This document shows, piece by piece, positions 44,812 through 54,959 of a stretch of 64,000 nucleotides of DNA (its first letter is position 1; each line of letters begins with the position of its first letter). The stretch is from Tretioscincus oriximinensis (taxonomy: Eukaryota; Chordata; Lepidosauria; Squamata; Gymnophthalmidae), in NCBI GenBank assembly GCA_022410635.1, contig JAJVDF010000464.1, positions 999,152 through 1,063,151 on the forward strand, given 5' to 3'. Position numbers and translations under genes: made by a program. The notes beneath the pieces are model-generated. The model was not told where the DNA came from, did no database searches, and worked only from the letters and a program-made list of their open reading frames with translations.

Positions 44812-45119
44812 CATGGAAAGTCCTTTAAAACATTGCAGCAGACTCTGTGCAGATCTGCTGCTGAATGAAAAGGCAGAAAGCTGCATACCAGCATCCACTG
44901 CTCTGGCTGTGGCTGTCCAATCCATTCAGCACAGCCAAGGAGGAGGGAGGGAAAAGGTGCTGAAGTGGACAGCAGAGAAGAGCTCAGGGCTGGGCAAGAT
45001 TTGGTTTTTTTAAAAATGCACATGGGCAGGAATAGCAGGGCCACCTTTATTAGAGCCTCAGGGCTCTTTATAGAGCCGAAAAAGGGGGCCATGTGCCTTC
45101 AGGCAATCTGGCATGCTGG

Positions 45120-45300
45120 AAAGTCCACTCCTGCCTTCTATCCACCTTTCACTTGCTACTTCTTTGTTTAGTTGCTTCTTTTTTTCTGTTTTCCTTTCAT
45201 TCTTCCTTCCTTTATTTGTTTCTTCTTTATCTTCCTTCCCTTTCACCTTCCATCTATTCCTTCCTGTGTTCTCTCTTTCCTTCCTTCCTTTCCCTTCCAG
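45120..45300. repeat. CT-rich low-complexity tract
   Basis: Runs of cttcctt and tttctt units; the open frames across it are low-complexity artefacts. Confidence 0.9.
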
Positions 45301-45883
45301 TACTAGTCCCTGTACAGAACCCTGGGGTATTCCACTTCTCACACCTTTCCACCAGAGAACTATCCATTTATTACTTTCCTCTGTTTTCTGTCTTTTAGCC
45401 AGTTTTCAGCCCAGGACTCTCGTCTTTGGAGGCTGCTAATGTTCCGTGCCCTGTCATTGGTTTCTGGAGGCTGCCAGAAGTTCCGAGCACTGTGACTGGT
45501 CATTACATCTCTTCCACACCCTTTTTATTATATGCACAGATAATAAGAAAGAACAAACCCAGTCTGCTCATCTGGACGGGACCAGGGTTTTTAGCACTGA
45601 TTTTGGAGGAGTTTTACTCTGGAATACTGATAAAATTCCATGACTTCCAAGTCATCTGTATTCAACCTTTGTTAATCAATTGTAGTTGTAATTAGTAACA
45701 ATGCCTAAAAATGGGGAAGGATGGATATGAATAATTTCTCCTACTTAGTTGCTCAGGGTTATCATAATCTTCCAGCTGCATTGTTCTAGGATTCTATGCT
45801 CTCACCTTAGAATAAAATCACTGTGTTTTAAGGAAATGCAGTTTTCAAAGAATATATTACCCATCATTCAAATAGTAGGAATT

Positions 45884-46158
45884 AGAAGAAGAAGAAGAAG
45901 AAAAAGAAGAAGAAAAAAAAGAAGAAGAAAAAGAAGAAAAAGAAGAAAAAGAAGAAAAAGAGGGTTCTTATACTCCGCTTTTCTCAACTTTCAAAGGGAC
46001 TCAATTTCTTGCAAATCATGCTTTCAAATAGCTGGGTTGGCTAGTGCTACAGGCTAGTGGAAGGTGCTCACCCCTCCCTACGTCTGACACAGGGCTTCGA
46101 AACCCCATCTCCCAGGGGAGAGACGGATTCCTTAGCAACTGAGCTATCTGTGCCTGAA
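45884..46158 (-). mobile_element. SINE type 2 with GAA/AAG-rich tail
   Basis: agaagaagaagaag tract (45885-45962), then gttcttatactccgcttttc, atagctgggttggctagtgc and tRNA-like end cttagcaactgagctatctg. The middle region with the ccccaccag block is deleted. Confidence 0.85.
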
Positions 46159-46753
46159 GAGGTTTTGTAGCACTTTGCTAGAAGATAGTCCACTTCCTCC
46201 CCTCCCCTTCCCCCCCCCAAAAATCCTGCTATTACCTCCTCGCTTGGCTGGTGTGGCAGAGGGATTCTGCCAACATCTCAGAGTCATTACAGGGCATTAG
46301 TTTTGCCTCACTGGAAAAGATAACAGTTTCCACACACAGGAAAATGACTAAAGCTTTTGATTAATCAAATGGATTTAATTAAATTTGGGGATGGAAATTT
46401 GGTAGAAGGAAAACTCTTTCCTACAGTAAGTAGTGCCCAGGTACTTTAGCAAGATGGTACCAACGTTATGTAGATGATCAAGTTCCTGCAAGTTCAGTGA
46501 TCCACTCACTAAAAAGGCCCCGTGATCCCGGATTTTCCAGTCACCTTGTTTCGTCAGATTCTACATCAGACTTTTCTAAAATCCAAAAAATCCATTGTAG
46601 GGCATTCTTTAATGGGAATTTGTGAGATCTCGCGAGACTTCAAGGATAAGCTTAACATTTCATTGGTCCTGGAACCATGTAGCATCATGTGACTTTGTTC
46701 TGTACAATGTTAGTTTGATACAACTGCTATGTCCATTAGCATTAGGTCACCCA

Positions 46754-46932
46754 AGCCCTGTCCCCAATGAGCCTTATTCTGGGTTATATCTCAGTACAGA
46801 GCTTGGTCATCCACATGCCACTGTAGGCTATGGCAGGCCCCATTCGGGGCCTGCCATAGCCTACACTAGCATGTAGATGGCACATTCCTATTCTGAGATG
46901 TAGCCAAGAAGGTGGCTCAGTGGGAACAGGAT
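46754..46932. mobile_element. Fold-back repeat, GAGCCTTATTCTGG family, best copy
   Basis: Outer arms ccctgtccccaatgagcc then ttattctggg, against aagaaggtggctcagtggga then acagg. The inner hairpin is ctatggcaggccccattcgg / ggcctgccatag at about 46828-46862. 179 bp, no coding frame. Confidence 0.8.
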
Positions 46933-46934
46933 CC

Positions 46935-47900
46935 TAGGGGTTCATTAGGAGGATTTAAAAGAATCTCATTAAACTTCTGTCATAAAGATGGGGACCATCT
47001 CATCAATGGAAAGTGAAGAGGTAACTTTTGCCTCTTCATAACCCTCATTTGAGGTTCAGGAACCTTTCGCACTGCACAGATGTCTTTTAGTCCAGAAGGG
47101 ATTAGACACTTAAGTTTCCCGGTATACCCTAATCGGATCTTTCATCCCCCAAGCTGTCTGTAGGTATGTGCAAAAGTCCCTTTCGGTCTGAAACAGAAAT
47201 GATCATTAAAAGAGCCTTTGATTCAATTTGATATTTGGACCAGAACGTTCTGCCCACTTAGAAATAAGCTTTTCCACATACATCAATGGCATCTTCTAAT
47301 CAGCTAATCCTCAGGACGACTCGCATGTCATTTGGGGGTTGGCAAAGTGGGCTGTTACAGTCATTACTTTTCCAAAAGAAGAAGAAGAAGATGAAAAAGA
47401 AAGAGAGGAAAGCGGGAAATGGACAAAAGCAATCTGCGTGATGTTCTGCTGAACATCTCAGTGTATGTGGGCACTGAAAACCGGAGGATAACATTATCCT
47501 CATCACAGATCCTTTCTTCCCTGTTCTGACACAAGTGCTTGAGCTGAAAGCCAGCTGCCAGGAGGCATTTTGATGTGCTCCCATCATGTTCTTTGCAAAA
47601 CATCCCTTTGCTAGAACACAGACATGGTGACATGTAGCAAATGTTATAAAAATTACTTCCAGTGGGCTAACCAGGATGGATAAGAACTCAAGTTAATTTT
47701 TTTGTTTTTCTTTAAGGAAGGTTATGGATAAAGTGAAATATTTTCCTAGCTCCAGATATCACTGTAGCAAATTCAAAGGAAGGAAGAAGGTAGATCTTGA
47801 ATGGGAAATCCTGAAGTGTGAGCTGAGACTTCCAAATTCAAATTACCATGAGGATGTAATTCCCATATCAGCCTGCCCATGCCTTAAGATCTGCAGGATA
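46935..47900. other. No recognisable feature
   Basis: AT-rich with a short gaagaagaagaag stretch near 47380. Nothing else was recognised. Confidence 0.4.
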
Positions 47901-47904
47901 TACC

Positions 47905-48196
47905 ACCCCTGGTTATACCACCCCTCTTAACAGCAAATGGAGTGGGAACCTGGGGCAGGGCCTTTTCAGTGGTTGCCCTCAGTCTATGAATAGTCTCCCT
48001 GTCGAGAAGCATCAGTCATTATCATTGTATTCTTTTAGAAGTTCTTTTAAGACACACAACTTTAATCTGGCCTTTGGTTGAAAAAAATCTGTTTTTCTTC
48101 CCCCCTTTAGATGACCAATATGCTAATTTTGTACCATTGTTTTTATTGTTGGCCGTCCTGAGACCTTCGAGTATAGGGCGGGTTTTATGTATAAAG
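47905..48196 (+). mobile_element. L2-like LINE 3' end
   Basis: A decayed SLWNSLP-type reading, then a SFRSSFKTHNFNLAFG-like frame and stop, a short UTR, and the terminal block ttggccgtcctgagaccttc then gagtatagggcggg. That block is shared with the type 1 SINE. Confidence 0.7.
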
Positions 48197-48260
48197 GAAG
48201 GAAGAAAGAAAGAAAGAGAGAGAGAGAGAAAGAAAGAGAGAGAGAAAGAGAGAGAGAAAT
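48197..48260. repeat. GAAA/GAGA microsatellite
   Basis: aaggaaggaagaaagaaag followed by agagagagagaaag units, directly after the LINE tail. Confidence 0.95.
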
Positions 48261-48869
48261 AATTGATCGATGTGTATGACCAAATTTGAATTGGTTTCAT
48301 TCTGTTTGACATACCCATTTGACACTCACTATGACTAACTTCTACATTCAAGGTCAAATTATTTCAAAATGAAATTTTTGACCTTTTAATATGGACAGGA
48401 GGCAAGAATGAGAGCATTAGCTAATATGCCCACATTCTCACACCTTTTTGAGACGTATCTGGATGTAACTGCAGTATGAATTTCATTAAAGAAATTACAG
48501 TATTCCTTTTAATCAATTTCTGTGCATTTTCGGGTGATTTCTTGATCATCTCTTACAGTACATCTGTTGTGTTTTNGTATGATCTACTTGTCTGGCTTTG
48601 GCTTGCCTCCCATGGAGCCATAAAATGGCAGGAGCACATGTTTAGTGCCTCCAAGGGCCTGGGCACATACCTAATACTGAAACGTCTTCTCTTCTGTAGA
48701 TGCTTTGTCAACCCAAAATTCAATTTGAGGTGTTCCTATTGACTACATTTCAATATTCTGGACTTTCCTCAGTAATGATGTGAAATAATGAAGTGTGATT
48801 TAAGGGTTGTTATAGCAGAGGGTTATTTGACCAGATTTGGAACGGATCCGTTTAGTTCAACATTAAGAA

Positions 48870-49080
48870 GAAGAAGAGTTGGTTTTCATACTCTGTTTTT
48901 CTCGACCCAAAGGGAATTTGGGTTTACATAAATGTTTGTGAAGTAGGTGGGGACTGAAAGAACTCTGAAAAACTGTGACAAACCCAAGGTCACCCCGTAG
49001 GCTCCATGGAGGAATGCAGATTTGAACCAGGAGGCTTCCAGATAAAAGTCAGTCACTCTAACCACAGCATCAAACTTATG
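48870..49080 (-). mobile_element. tRNA-derived SINE, diverged
   Basis: gaagaagaagagttggtttt tail, gtaggtggggactgaaagaa, aacccaaggtcaccccgtag, and B-box complement gatttgaaccagg. Confidence 0.75.
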
Positions 49081-49209
49081 TCTAGCTTGCTAACGCTAGT
49101 GTGTGGCCAACATCCTAGATACAGAGATTTTGTAGTTGTGGAACAAATGTGCTGAATAGGAAATGAACCCGGAAGACACCCAGGTGCAAAATCTTCTCTG
49201 GATGGTGAC

Positions 49210-49565
49210 AATGCAGCTGAAACTGATGGGTAGAAGAGAAAAGTCATCAGCCTTTAGAACTTACTTCCTGAAGAGGTGGTGGTAGCTAGTAGCCTGGATA
49301 GCTTTAAGACAGGATTAGACAAGTTCATGGACACCAAAGGGTATAAACAGCAACTAGGATGGATGTCTTGATGCTGCTTTTGAGATGGAGCAACAGGCAG
49401 GAATCCTGAAATACTGTTTGCAGGACATTGGGAACAGAGGAAGATTTTGCCTTCTTCTGTTTTGGACTGCCCACGTGCAATTGGTGGGCCTCCGTGTGAG
49501 ACAGAAGGCTGGACTAGATGGGCTCTGGCCCAATTCAGCAGTGTTCCTTTTATGCTCTTATGAAT
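49210..49565 (+). mobile_element. CR1-like LINE 3' end
   Basis: cctgaagaggtggtggtagc, ggtataaacagcaactagg, gatggagcaacaggcagg and ctggactagatgggctctgg to the ttatgctcttatg end. Confidence 0.85.
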
Positions 49566-49999
49566 TCCATCTTCAGAGCACAGAATTATTTATTATGCTC
49601 AGCACATAGAGTGCCTCTAGGGACAGATTCTGCACTTCAGAGACACCCAGAAGGCCCCATGGGGATATGCCTCATTGTGGGCCTCAGGATCTCATACAGA
49701 GCATCCTTTTTGAGTCATGTGGGTGCAACTTCAGGTTTCTTTTAGTCTCCATGGTGATCAGTTTTTCCTTGATCACGAATGAGGGTTAAATCATAAAAAT
49801 GGAAAGAACTGGAGAGATGATGGAAAAGTCTCCTTTCAATGCATTTTTTTTCATTTACATTGCANACCCTTGACAGATGGCAGATTAAGAGTATATTATA
49901 AAGGGCAGCCTCTCACCTCCTGGGGTGATCTGCCCTGCTTTTGAAGATCTTTGGCCATCAGGAAGCATCTCCTAATATAGCAATACTGATTTTGAAAAT

Positions 50000-50290
50000 G
50001 CCAGCATCCTACCTAACATGGTGAATGGAGATCCCCCATCCTTGGCCTAATGCTGACATTATTATGAGTCTGGTTCTGTCCTGTGGAGTAGCTTCTNTTG
50101 AGCACCTTAACGCCTTTGAAGATGGAGCTAGGAAACAGACACGGTGCTCCAAGTGCAGTATGAAGGCAGCTTGCTAATCCTCGGGCTTTAGTTGTTATGT
50201 CCCTCTTAATACAGCCTAAGCCTGCATTAGCTTTTTGTCTCTCTGGCTGACAAAGTCATAACTGATGCTTAGTTTGTATTCTGCTCGCAA
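50000..50290 (-). mobile_element. Possible CR1 coding fragment, diverged
   Basis: Antisense-type phrases such as gcctgcattagctttttgtc and ggtgctccaagtgcagtatg resemble the reverse of the CR1 C-terminal coding region. Too decayed for a frame. Confidence 0.45.
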
Positions 50291-50299
50291 GCTGAGCTA

Positions 50300-50745
50300 A
50301 AGCTGAGGCCGCGTTTACATCCAGCAAAAAGGCAGTTCAAAAATGCCTTCGGAGGCAACCTTACATTCTCATCTCACCTCTAATCCACCTTTCCTGCCTT
50401 CAGGGTTCATGATAGGGGAAGGGGCAGAATGACATGGGAACATTCCCGCCGGTGAAACTTCTCTGAACTGACTCCTTTGTTCACAAAGAAGCTCATCCAC
50501 AAAGCACAAATCAAAAGCATCTCAGAGACAAAAGCTTGTGGCCCTCACATTCTCCGTTCATCACTTATCACTTGTAACCCAGAAAGGTAACAGGGGGGTG
50601 GGGTGGGAGGCAGATTGACATGAGAACGACCCATCTGCAAATAGGGTTCCCAAACATCCCGAGTCAGCTGGGAACCACCTGATATTGGGAAAACCACAGA
50701 AAACCTTGAAAAAAAATCCTGATTTTAGATCATTATTTGAGCCTT
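50300..50745. other. Unassigned, possible MITE arms
   Basis: tagggttcccaaacatcc at 50641 resembles the left end of the hAT-like element at 44391. The partner end was not found. Confidence 0.3.
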
Positions 50746-50826
50746 TCAGCTGTTGGGGATGGAAGGAAGGCAGGAGGGAGGGAGGGAAGGGAGGAGGCCG
50801 GATGGATGGAAGGAAAGAATGGTAAC

Positions 50827-51023
50827 GAGAAGAAGAAGAAGAAGAAGAAGAAGAAGAAGAAGAAGAAGAAGAAGAAGAAGAAGAAGAAGAAGAAGAAGAA
50901 GAAGAAGAAGAAGAAGAAGAAGAAGAAGAAGAAGAAGAAGAAGAAGAAGAAGAAGAAGAAGAAGAAGAAGAAGAAGAAGAAGAAGAAGAAGAAGAAGAAG
51001 AAGAAGAAGAAGAAGAAGAAGAA
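50827..51023. repeat. (GAA)n microsatellite, about 65 units
   Basis: About 196 bp of essentially pure GAA/TTC, continuous with the A-rich end of the minus-oriented SINE next to it. Homopurine-homopyrimidine tracts of this length can form triplex DNA; that is established for GAA repeats. Confidence 0.97.
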
Positions 51024-51314
51024 CTGCTTATACCCTGCTTTTCTCACCTTTCAAAGGGACTCAAAGCGGCTTACAAGGATATATTTTGTCCGAAGGCTGA
51101 CATTCCATCTTCCCCACCAGACTCTGGTAGTTCCCATGTATCTACTTGCAGTCAGTTGCAATTTCTTGCAATTCATGCTTTCAAATAGCTGGGTTGGCTA
51201 GAGCTACAGGCTAGTGGAAAGTGCTCACCCCTCCCCATGTCCCACACAGGGCTTCAAAACCCCATCTCCCAGGCGAGAGGCAAATTCCTAAGCGACTGAG
51301 CCATTCGCGCCTGC
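51024..51314 (-). mobile_element. tRNA-derived SINE type 2, reference copy
   Basis: Complete: ataccctgcttttctcacct, caaagcggcttacaaggata, ttccatcttccccaccagac, aatagctgggttggctagag, then the tRNA-like head. Read on the minus strand, the head has A-box TGGCTCAGTCGCTTAGG and a damaged B-box with ggttttgaagccc. Confidence 0.92.
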
Positions 51315-51458
51315 TAAGTGGATCAGGGATGAGAGAGAAGGAGGAAACGGTGCTTTGGGTGAGATATATAGTTTGGTTGAAATTGGTTTGGTTGGACCTG
51401 TCAGGATGCCCAGGTTGTTGTTTTTTAATTTAAATAGAGGAACTCTATATTTCTAAAA

Positions 51459-51459
<1 letters not shown>

Positions 51460-51490
<31 letters not shown>
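51460..51490. repeat. (AT)n microsatellite
   Basis: About 15 AT units. Confidence 0.95.
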
Positions 51491-51493
<3 letters not shown>

Positions 51494-52016
51494 AGATTTA
51501 TATCAGGATAGAGTAACGTAGGTAGAGTAAGATTTTTAACCATTTTGTTAAGAGCAACAGTAGATAAAGAAAAAAACCCCGACTGATTCAATCAGTCCAA
51601 ATGCAGAAGGATCTCAGTAGCACCATCCAGGGTTTTCAGAGCCAGGAACAACCTGGATAGTCCAAAAATAAGTCCGTTGTTAGCAGTAGTTTAATGCCGA
51701 AATGCCCCTATTTCTAGCTCCTCTCCTGTACACAGATGGAACTAGTGTGGGGCTTAATAACTCTGTGTTTCTTTCTTAATCTAAATGAACACTTGAGTTC
51801 TTGCTAAACATGCCTGCTTTCATTAAACCCTACAAATGATGCTTCTCCTGNATATGACTCAGTTAAAAAAACTGTTTGTGCTTGAGAGTTCTCTGTTTTT
51901 CTTCAATAGTCCTGCAATTTTTTTCCTCCAGTCCTGCAAATTTTTCTAACAATTTTGCTATTCTCTTTGTTACCCTTAATACATCTTTCCAGGGCCTGGA
52001 TTTTAAACTCCTGTCT
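51491..52016. other. No recognisable feature
   Basis: AT-rich sequence between the AT repeat and the hAT MITE. Confidence 0.4.
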
Positions 52017-52024
52017 ATCTAGCG

Positions 52025-52212
52025 CAGACCTGGGCAAGGGGCGGCCCGAGGGCCACATGTGGCCCTCCTACTGTCTCTGACCGGCCCGCCCCTCTTAGCT
52101 CAGAGTTATATACAGTATTGGGTAGAACTGAGTTAACTATATAAATCCGGCCCTCTAAAACCACCCCAATTTCTCATGCGGCCCCTTGGGAAAAATTAAT
52201 TGCCCACCCCTG
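52025..52212. mobile_element. hAT MITE with perfect 8-bp target duplication
   Basis: Terminal repeats cagacctgggcaa and, inverted from the right, caggggtgggcaa. Flanks atctagcg at 52017-52024 and 52213-52220 are identical. 188 bp with the GC-rich subterminal blocks (gcggcccgagggcc) typical of hAT MITEs. Confidence 0.93.
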
Positions 52213-52805
52213 ATCTAGCGTGATTTATTGTTCCAATAGCATCTTCTTATATTCTTTACAGTTTTTTTCCAAATTCTCTAACTTCTGGTTCACTTTTGTA
52301 ATTTCTGCCACCAGCCTCTTATTTTATTCCATTAGCATGACCTGCCCTTTCAACAGTTGGTCAAGCTTTTCCATGATTTGGTCTTTCCTTGTCATTTGGT
52401 CAGGTCATCCTTCCGCCATTAATTTCTTTTCCGCGGCTTGTTGTTGGATATAGACTTTTATTCTCCTTTCTGCTGCTCAAATTAAGTGGCCGGAGGTTTA
52501 TTCTGTTTCGGAAGCAATTTCCTTTTTCTTTCTGCCAGTTTTATTTATTAGAGGGTTCCATACTGGTTTATTTTTAATTTCTTTTGGCCTTGGATTCGGA
52601 GCGATCCTGACNACATCTAAACACTCTATTGACGCATGCGCAACCCCTGTGTGCTAGAGAGTTTTCATGCTCTGATCTTTCTCGCAGGAAATGTCATTGT
52701 ATAAAGACAGAACACTGCACTATGGAAGTTATAAAAAAGTACAGTTTGGTGAGGAAATTTGGTGTAGGCCAGAAAAGTGTGAATTTTGGATAGACACACT
52801 TGAAT

Positions 52806-53000
52806 ANGCTGACCAGATGCCACATTTTTTTGGGGAGAAGCCCGGTTTGGGGGTGTCTACCCCGCCCTCCTGGTGGGGGCGCCAATTCCCCGGTTTTTGC
52901 TGAGGAAAAAAAATGATTTTTTTTATTTTTTTTTAATTTTTATTATTTTTATTTTTATTTTTTTTGAATTTTTATTATTTTTATTTTTATTTTTTTTGAA

Positions 53001-53044
<44 letters not shown>

Positions 53045-53331
53045 TGAAATAAATTCAGTGCACCCCCACTAGGGGACTCTGGCATCTGGGGCCAGCTCCT
53101 GAAGGCAGCCTCCGCTCAGTAAAAAATAAAAATTCTCACACACTACAAACAATTCTCACACAGTTTAAAGATTCTCACACACTTAAAAAATTCTCACATG
53201 CTTCACAGATTTCTTGGGCGGGAATTTTNGAAGAGAATGCATGCTGGTGGGTAATTTGCATATTTATGAATATGCAAATTAGCATGAATATTAATTACCC
53301 TGATTTGGGCCTCAGAAAATCTGGTCAGTCT
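52806..53331. mobile_element. hAT-like fold-back element (TAGGCTGACCAG family), long form
   Basis: Left end gctgaccagatgcc, right end aatctggtcagtcta, with the inner palindrome gtaatttgcatatttatgaa then tatgcaaat shared with 39711-39868. The middle is a long T/A low-complexity stretch with (TTA)n at about 53003-53043. Flanks cacttgaa and cacctaaa agree at six of eight positions, consistent with an aged 8-bp duplication. Confidence 0.75.
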
Positions 53332-53794
53332 ACACCTAAACACACTAAGGTGATGGTTGGACCCTTGCATATGGGCCACCAGGTTCACCTAAATGTAGCA
53401 TGATGATCTCCTATGAAGAGCAATTTTAAATCCAGAGATTCTAAACCAGACGATGAGCATCTTTGAAACATCCTCAGGAACATTCATGACAAACTCATGC
53501 AATCTGGACTAGTTCTTGTGCCAGTGCGGGTGGAGAGGAAGTGATGCCAGTCCCTCTTCCTTCCAATTCCCATCAGCTGTTTTGCCTCTGAGATGGGGTT
53601 TTTATTTTGCCTCCATTCGATTTAATCTGACTTTTTGTTCGTGCCACTTCCTTGGCTTAGGAAAAAGCTCATTAAAATACCGTGCCACTTATCAGATGTT
53701 GCCAAACGTGAGGAGATGGTTGGAAGGTTCTGCTTCTTCATTGCAAAACTGATACACATTTACTCGCTTGCTCGCTTACTTACTTGAATGTTTT
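53332..53794. other. No recognisable feature
   Basis: Unique-looking; no exon or repeat identified. Confidence 0.4.
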
Positions 53795-54178
53795 CTCTAT
53801 CACACAACAGAATGTTTTCTCTATCCAACCAGAGGGCCCTCCTTGAAACTGATGAGCAGAAAAGTGAGAACAGGCAAAGGAAAGTATTTTTTCACCCAGA
53901 GGGTCATCGGCCTGTGGAATTCACTTCCTGAAGAGGTGGTGGTAGCTAACAGCTTGGATAGCTTCAAGACAGGACTGGGCAGGTTTATGGACACCAATGG
54001 TATAAATGGATCTGGGATGGAGGAACAAGCAGTACTCCTGAAATTCCACTTGCAAGGAGTCGTGAACAGGTGCATATTTTGCTTTCTTCTGTTCAGACTG
54101 CCCAGGTGCATCTATATGAGACAGAATGCTGGACTAGGTGGGCTCTGGTCCGATAATGTTCTTATGTTCTTACGTTAT
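53795..54178 (+). mobile_element. CR1-like LINE 3' end, 144-codon open frame
   Basis: The frame at 53768-54202 reads KLMSRKVRTGKGKYFFTQ, then RVIGLWNSLPEEVVVANS and LDSFKTGLGRFMDTNGI: the C-terminal LWNSLP segment of the LINE. It ends in the ctggactaggtgggctctgg / ttatgttcttacg terminus. Confidence 0.9.
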
Positions 54179-54210
54179 CCATATAGAGGGATGGATGAAT
54201 AGATGGACAG

Positions 54211-54242
54211 GCGGATAGATAGATAGATAGATAGATAGATAG
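54211..54242. repeat. (GATA)n, left part
   Basis: gatagatagatag units interrupted at 54243 by a solo LTR and resuming at 54564. Confidence 0.95.
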
Positions 54243-54562
54243 TGTCATGAGAACATGACATAATATGTATATAAAGTCATATAAGGAATGTATATAGTTG
54301 TGGTAATATATATGTTGATGTAAGGTTTTGAGGTGAGCTTCAGGTTTTGGAACAGCATTGTATAAACAACCAATGAATTGTAAGCTATGNACCTGGTCAG
54401 CTGGGATTGGCCAGCAAGATGTATAAATAGAGGGACTTGCTGGGGCNGTCTTCACTGCTGACCANACTAAGACGGAGAGCTGAGCTGAGCTGAATAAACA
54501 CTTTCAGAACTGAAATCACATTCTTGTCTGGAGTGTCCTTCATCCCCTACCTCTACCATCAC

Positions 54563-54563
<1 letters not shown>
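54243..54563 (+). mobile_element. Solo LTR inserted in a GATA microsatellite
   Basis: Begins TGTCATGAGAACATGAC and ends CTACCATCACA, 321 bp. It has a TATA-like gatgtataaatagagg near 54420 and a signal gctgaataaacactttcag near 54493. Flanked by gatag on both sides (54238-54242, 54564-54568), though the tetranucleotide repeat makes the exact 5-bp duplication ambiguous. Same family as 32089-32381. No internal coding region. Confidence 0.85.

Positions 54564-54624
<61 letters not shown>
54564..54624. repeat. (GATA)n, right part
   Basis: About 15 perfect gata units directly after the solo LTR. Confidence 0.95.
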
Positions 54625-54699
54625 CAAAGTGGCAGGCCTTTATCTATTTGAACATCTATCCTCCCCTATACCTGAATGTCACAGGGCAATTAAGAAGAG

Positions 54700-54955
54700 A
54701 GATATTTATTTAATTTCATACTTATATCCTGACCCGTACCTGAAGGTTTCAGGGTGACCAACTGAAGAGTGGTGCACATAGCTTGTTGTTTCCTCCACAA
54801 CAGATGCCCTGTGAAGAAGGCTAGGCTGAAAGAGTTTTAAAGGACTGCGATTGGCCAAGATCACATCATGATGGCTTCGTGGAAGAGTGTGGAATTGAAT
54901 CNGGATTCTACCAAGTAAGAGTCAACACTCCAACCAGTAAAGTATGCTGGCTCTC
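54700..54955 (-). mobile_element. tRNA-derived SINE type 1
   Basis: tatttatttaatttc tail, atatcctgacccgtacctga, tttcctccacaacagatgcc, then B-box complement ggaattgaatc and the head ctccaaccagtaaagtatgc. Confidence 0.82.
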
Positions 54956-54959
54956 TTTT

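Noticed and set aside
44570..45010. Second CpG island or exon cluster
   Set aside because: Most of the GC-rich part falls inside the hAT-like element at 44391-44811; no splice-flanked coding exon.
45058..45439. Ser/Phe/Leu-rich and Lys/Glu-rich frames
   Set aside because: CT-rich low-complexity tract read in several frames on both strands.
50733..51201. Long poly-Lys, poly-Arg and poly-Phe frames
   Set aside because: Translations of the GAA/TTC microsatellite.
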